Assembly: GCA_026545225.1 (NCBI GenBank)
Contig: CM048850.1
Location: 6,638,001 to 6,702,000, forward strand
DNA length: 64,000 bases
Source of the DNA: Cornus controversa
Taxonomy: Eukaryota > Streptophyta > Magnoliopsida > Cornales > Cornaceae
Direction of reading: 5' to 3'
Position numbers and translations under genes: made by a program. The notes beneath the pieces were generated by a model. That model saw nothing but the letters and a program-made list of their open reading frames with translations. It was not told the DNA's origin and made no database searches. Below are positions 1 to 64,000 of this stretch, in pieces. Every line of letters starts with the position of its first letter. Position 1 is the stretch's first letter.

Positions 1-567
1 TCAAAACCATGGTGGGGACACTTTAGAATTAAGCCCTTAAATCTCTCCCAATCGTAGAATTGTTCATCCTCTTTCTGCCTAAAGTCAGAGATATCTCTCA
101 TAAAAGAATTGATCCTAGACATTGGGAAGAATTTGGAAAGAAATTTTTGTACCAATTGGAAGTGATAGATCCTGAAGTTTGGGAATGTAGCCACGCTTTT
201 CCCTAGTATTTTAAAGAAAAAGAAAAAAAACGTAGAAGGACACACTCATCGGTCAAATTCTAATATTTGAAGGTGGAACATATGTCAAGAAATTATTTGA
301 CATACATGTATGGATCCTCACTATCTAAGCCATGAATACTAGGTAAGAGTTGAATAATATGGTAGTGTTGCGTAATACTATGTAAGATGGGGAATTGGTG
401 ATGACTTGAGCAAAGTACTCCCGAAGGGTATTAGTTGCTATTTCATCAACTATCCTAATCAAATGATTGTTTGGCTCAAGTTGGCTTCCTAATTGCCATC
501 TAAGGGTTCTCTCAATTTTAGGATTGAAAGATGCTAACTCCGAGTTCATAGAATGACAACCTAGCAT
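1..567 (-). pseudogene. Gypsy gag remnant
   Basis: Minus-strand translation of about 1-200 gives KFLSKFFPMSRINSFMRDIS, then EQFYDWERFKGLI and LKCPHHGF, the classic Retrotrans_gag (PF03732) pattern of a KFF helix followed by W-RFK and a CPHHG block. The ORF 567-325 upstream (80 codons, containing SFNPKIERTLR and SPSYIV) resembles the N-terminus of the same gag. About 125 bp between them holds frame disruptions and A-rich sequence. Not functional. Confidence 0.7.
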
Positions 568-1696
568 ACACTAGAGAAAACTCAATGAAATGGACCTTTA
601 AAATAATGGAAGCTGGACTCCTAAAATTACTCAACAAAAACACCACCAAAATAAACAAACTAATTTTTTTTATTCTTCCTACATAATTATCTGAACTAGT
701 TCCAAAATAATTTTACCGAGTTAGACAACTCCTACTCCCTTTCAGAGGAACTAGAGGATTACTAGTTAAGGCTCACCAACAACACATCCGAGAAAGTTTC
801 CAAGAAAGACTCGAGGGGTCATAAACGGTCTCACTTAAAACTCAATCTACTTAGACAACTATGTTGCTGTTTGACAGAACTTTTCTAAACATTGTAAAAT
901 TGGAAGGTGCTCACTAGAGTTGCCAAGAGTTAACTCTGTCCAAGAAGGTCCTATGAGTTATGTGAATCCTTATGGCCAATGTCTACTTGATTTTAAATTT
1001 AAACTAAATTTAGCTTGATTTGGCAAATGTAAGGAGATTTTTAACCTAGGTGAGCAAGGAATTGGTGATGAAATCCAATCCTTATCTTGTTGGGGATTCG
1101 TGTCGTTACTAAAATTTTAATGCAAAAATGCTAAATTAAAATGCACAAACAAAACACGCAATTAAAAGAAAAAGATAAAAAAAATGAATGAAATGTATGG
1201 TCTTTCTTCTTTTTTTTTTTAAGAGAATTTTTTTAAAGAAATAAAAAAATAAAATAAAAAATAAACTTGAAGAAAGTGTGACCCTAAGGTTATTTTCTAA
1301 GTAATTCTATCCTAGAGTTCACATGCAAAAGTTATCGACAAAAAAAAAATCTATGTTTTCCTAATCTAAAACAAAAAAAATATGTATATGCAAAAAAAAA
1401 GTGTACTTACTTAGATTCGATAGTAATATCAGTGAAGATGCGAAAAACTGAATTCCACTTCAATCTAGTTGAGTTTCTTTACAGCAATCTCCAACAATAT
1501 CACCTATAGAATTCAAAAAGTATCAAGTGACTAAACAACCTAAAAATAAAAATAAAAAACAATAAATAAATAATCTCTAAAACTAAAAGCGAAAGTAAAA
1601 CCTAAAAAAATAAAAAATAGTTTTTTTATAATAAAAACCTAAACTAAAACTAGTAAAAGAATTAAATCAACCTAGATTTGATTAGTTTTTTGTTGC

Positions 1697-1716
1697 AATC
1701 CCTGGCAATGACGCCA
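1697..1716 (-). other. Gypsy primer-binding site (tRNA-Asp type)
   Basis: Minus strand TGGCGTCATTGCCAGGGATT differs in three positions from the complement of the plant tRNA-Asp 3' end (TGGCGCCGTTGCCGGGGAT). It lies a few bases inside the LTR end at 1723. Confidence 0.7.
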
Positions 1717-1722
1717 AAAACT

Positions 1723-3057
1723 TGATGTGTTTTAAAAATAAAATAACCTGCAAGCACACAAATCTATTGGAGTATAGATATGCAAGGAGGTCAAACCTAA
1801 GGGATTGCTTTGAAAAAGATTTTAATAAAAACTAATGCAAATCCAAATTAATTTAAATCTAATCTAGTTATCCAAGTTGATTGTAGAATGGATAGTTATA
1901 CTAAACATGCAAAATTTAAATAAAGCTAATGAGAATTTAATAAATAGAAGAAAATACTAAGGTATCGAATTCTACCACCATTAAATCCATAAACTTTCAA
2001 TTATTCATCTATCAGTTTTACAATTAAGAAAATCAATCTAGAAATCACTCATTTGCTTTCACAAGATTTGATCATTAGCACCCATGTAAAAATATTTTGA
2101 AAAGTATATTTTCATTTGCTTAACAAATATAAAATCCTAAAAACATAAGATCAAAGTTTTTTAATTTTGAAGATTATAAAATCAAGCTTAGATGAATTAT
2201 TTCTTATTCCTAACTACCACAAATACATGATAGACGTGGTGAAAGAAACATAAACTAATTAATCATATGAAGCGAAAGTCATAAACATTCAAACGATATA
2301 TATGAGAATTAATAAATAGAATAAGAGAAATTTATTTCATCAATGGAGGTCCTCCTTAACCTTAGTTGAGGATTTTAGCTACACATAATTAAAAGAAAAT
2401 AAAAAAATAGATAAAACCCGAATTTCTTCCAATTGAGTGATCTTTGACTTCTTTGCATTCTTTTCTTCTCTTGTACCTCTTCCTCTCTCCCTCTTGTGCC
2501 TCCTCTTCCCTATTTATAATAAACTCTAGGGTTTTTTCAAAAGAAAGAAATGAAGTCCTTGTTGGAGAAGAAATCTGTCAAAATTTGCACAAAATATTTT
2601 TGTCCCTTTCCAGTCCGATTTTAGACTATTTAGAGTCCTATTATGGAAATATTCATGAAATACAAAATTATATACCTTTAAGTTTTCTTTCCAGAGCCAA
2701 AGTCAAAAGATACGGCAAAAATAAAGAGACAACTTCAAAATTTTCCATCCAAATTGAAATAGGAAGTTGCTTTCTTTGAAAGTAAAGCCTCAAATGAATT
2801 TGACAATCTAAAATCTTCAAGAATTATCATCAATTCCTTTTGACACTTGAATTTTCTTGGATGGTTGCACTCCACACAATGGGTCTTTGAAATATTATTT
2901 GCTCAATTTGCTTTCGGTGACATGTGATCTAAATAATATCTCTTTTGGTAAAAATTATTAATAACCTGAAAAGACATAAAAACCATTTACAAATAAAAAT
3001 AAAATACTAACAAATGTAATTATGGAGATAAAACATGTATAGAATACGTACTCATCA
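1723..3057 (-). repeat. Gypsy 5' LTR
   Basis: The boundary next to the primer site is read directly. The outer boundary at 3057 is inferred from the TGATG/CATCA inverted termini. Length 1,335 bp. The partner LTR is outside the window, so no LTR-LTR comparison was possible. A short ORF at 2444-2779 on the + strand is not considered coding. Confidence 0.55.
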
Positions 3058-4227
3058 ATACAAATGTAACACTCATCATGGGAAAGTTTTATTGTACAAA
3101 TATAACACTTTAACTGCATTATGTGAAATTTTGCTACACATTTTTTTTTTTAAAACCTAAGCATATAAGTGAAATCATTTACATTTTTTTAATTATCTAT
3201 TCATTATTTTACATCCACTTTTCAAAATTTCACTCTCATCAATAACCACCTTACTATATATATATATATATATATATATAATTAGTTTTTTCGTACAATG
3301 AAAGTGTGACGTTGGTGCAATGAAAGTGCCGTGTCGATGCAAAGAAAGTGTGACATTCTTCTATATTGGAAAGAAAAAAAATAAATTACTTTAATAATAA
3401 GATTTCTAGTACATTTACATGATCTCGGTGAAAGCTCGGTGCATGTTGTTATTGGTGCATCTAAAGTTGCAACGTTGAGAAATATTGGCCAGTGCAACAT
3501 TTTCTGCACTAGTGCATGTGGCACCAAAAAAAAAATTGGAGAGTGAATCAATGCAACATTTCCTGTACTGATGCATGTGGCTACTAGAGCGGCAAAAGTT
3601 GTACCATTGAAGATGAGAGAGAGAGAAAAATGACCAAAGGAGGTTGCTAGAGGTGGGAGAATTAGAGAGAGAAAGATGGCCGTGTGTTGGGAACGTTAGA
3701 GAAAGAGAAAGGATTAATAAAGACGTTAGAGAGAGAGAAGAAGAAAAGAGTAAATATGGTGCATCTTTAGGTTGGTTTTGTATTTTAAAATTGAATGAAT
3801 TCATTTTTGTAATTTGATGTAATAGGTTATTGAGGGTGAGAAAGAGTTTTTGACTTTTGAAATATTATTTAGAGGCATTTTAGTAAATTGTAGGTGAATG
3901 ACAATATTTGTAATAGCCTTGCAGGTGTTGTAATTTGGACAAAAAGGTAAAAATTGACGTTTCTGTAATTACTTACTTTTTCATTCAATATTATTTTGAC
4001 ATATTGATAATTACTTTATAGTTTATACCAAGCGGTCATAAATTTAATTAATATATATATATATATTTTTGGTATGTATTTTTCCATCCCATTCCCATCC
4101 TTACAAGCATATAGATTAAATAAAATCATATATTAAATATAGGAGTGACCACGGATCGAATTAAACCGGATCGAATCATATCCGGGAATTTTTTGTGCAA
4201 CCCTATTTAAATGTTTGCACACCTTAG
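3058..4227. other. Intergenic stretch upstream of ECM29
   Basis: AT-rich DNA with TA microsatellites at 3255-3280 (13 units) and about 4051-4066, and purine-rich GAGA tracts at 3610-3740. Short antisense ORFs at 3282-3804 have no recognisable domain. I see no gene here. Confidence 0.5.
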
Positions 4228-4394
4228 ACGTCGGCCCCAAGGTGGGTCTACGTAGCAGCTATATAAGACCTTGATTCGGAAGAACCAATCTTTCTTTGCC
4301 TTCGGGTTTACAACACTTTCCTTTGAGTCTCTGTTTGTTTGTCTGTCTTGGCAGAAAAGAAAAGAAAAGAAAAGAAAGAAAGAAAACACCGGTA
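4228..4394 (+). promoter_or_regulatory. ECM29 core promoter and 5' UTR
   Basis: A TATA box, CTATATAAG, lies at about 4259-4267, 130 bp upstream of the chosen ATG. A palindromic GACGTC (ACGT core of the kind bound by plant bZIP factors) lies at about 4227-4232. Transcription would be expected to start around 4290-4300. The leader just before the ATG is a purine-rich AAAAG/AAAG repeat (about 4353-4387). The motifs are read from the sequence; their use is inferred. Confidence 0.55.
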
Positions 4395-63375
<58,981 letters not shown>

Positions 63376-64000
63376 GTTTGTCACACCTTTTATAATGCAT
63401 TCAAGAAAAAACATCTGCCATGCTTTTGGATACAGTCCACATAATTTTAATTATTTATTCATTCATATGAGGGTGGGTTTGGCGCAATGGCTGGAACCTC
63501 ATGCATTGGGCTAGCCCTTCTATTTTTTATTCATTCATTTATGGATACTCGTAAGAACATCTTGAAAATAATTATTTCTGGGATCCCAAGCGTGATGGGG
63601 CTTGAAAACCTTCCTAATTTGGCTTACATTCCGGAAACACGTGGATTACATTGCCTCTGATTTATATTTTAAAATTTGTAGATAATATGATGTTTTAAAA
63701 GAGAGTGTTGCTTCAAGTCTTTGGCAATCCATCTATGTATTTATTATTATATAGTACATAGAATTCTTTACGTGGTGGCATCTTGGAAACTATATTGACG
63801 ATTTTGATTAGAGAACAAAGTCCTTTGATGCCAATATTTGAATATGTATATGAATTTCATTCAATTAGGTACATAAATTTAATTTCTTATATTTTGAAAA
63901 ATCATTGCATGAGCTGGAAGTTGCTCACTGCCAAATAAACAGCTCAAAACAATAAATAGATAAATGTGTATTGTAGTTATCTGTATATTCAAGATACAAT
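63376..64000. other. Start of ECM29 intron 20
   Basis: AT-rich intron sequence to the window edge. GGCGCAATGGCTGGAACCTC at about 63481 resembles the head of a tRNA-derived SINE, but no tail or flanking duplication was found. Confidence 0.45.

Larger units (their letters stand above)
1..3057 (-). mobile_element. Ty3/Gypsy LTR retrotransposon, 5' portion (gag end outside window)
   Basis: On the minus strand the order is LTR (3057-1723), primer-binding site (1716-1697), untranslated leader (1696-568) and gag (567-1). Pol and the 3' LTR would lie left of the window. The LTR ends form TGATG...CATCA. The gag type and tRNA-Asp primer site fit the Tat/Athila/Ogre group of plant Gypsy elements, which is an inference from family knowledge. 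The element is degenerate, with stops in gag. Confidence 0.72.

Overview
The window is nuclear DNA from a flowering plant, most likely a woody eudicot. This rests on U2-type GT-AG introns of up to 17 kb, plant Copia, Gypsy, L1 and RTE retroelements, a Cassandra element carrying 5S rRNA-like sequence, tRNA-derived SINEs, and plastid DNA fragments. I cannot name the species. Only one host gene is visible: the first half of ECM29, the HEAT-repeat adaptor and scaffold of the 26S proteasome. It lies on the + strand from the ATG at 4395, through 20 reconstructed exons, to 63375, and continues beyond the right edge. The exons join in one frame without a stop into 949 codons (2,847 bp of coding sequence spread over 59 kb).

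Layout. 1-3057: 5' part of a Ty3/Gypsy element on the minus strand (gag remnant, tRNA-Asp primer site, LTR). 3058-4394: intergenic DNA and the ECM29 promoter with a TATA box. 4395-11835: exons 1-2 around a 7-kb intron with L1 pieces, a solo LTR, a long ACATATACAC-type simple region and two TIR transposons. 11995-13560: exons 3-7. 13561-20607: exons 8-9 with a solo LTR, a TIR transposon, an RTE LINE carrying a nested SINE, and L1 pieces. 20608-30099: intron 9, holding an L1 with a Copia element nested in it; the Copia gag is interrupted by a scrambled 1-kb plastid DNA mosaic. 30100-30578: exons 10-12. 30579-39605: intron 12 with LINE fragments and a gag-less Copia whose LTR carries a nested solo LTR. 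39606-44999: exons 13-17 with another TIR transposon. 45000-62458: a 17-kb intron with two related non-autonomous LTR elements, a chimeric L1, a young Copia and a complete Cassandra. 62459-63375: exons 18-20.

Except for ECM29, every coding-like ORF I recognise belongs to a transposable element or to plastid-derived debris. Several insertions are supported by matching target-site duplications, so the order of nesting can be read directly. I found no operon, CRISPR array, phage or new defence system. The most unusual items are the shuffled plastid mosaic inside a retrotransposon gag, the two-piece L1 bounded by a single target-site duplication, a perfect 37-bp inverted repeat at an LTR end, a non-autonomous TIR family with 8-bp target duplications, and a pair of in-frame alternative acceptors in ECM29.
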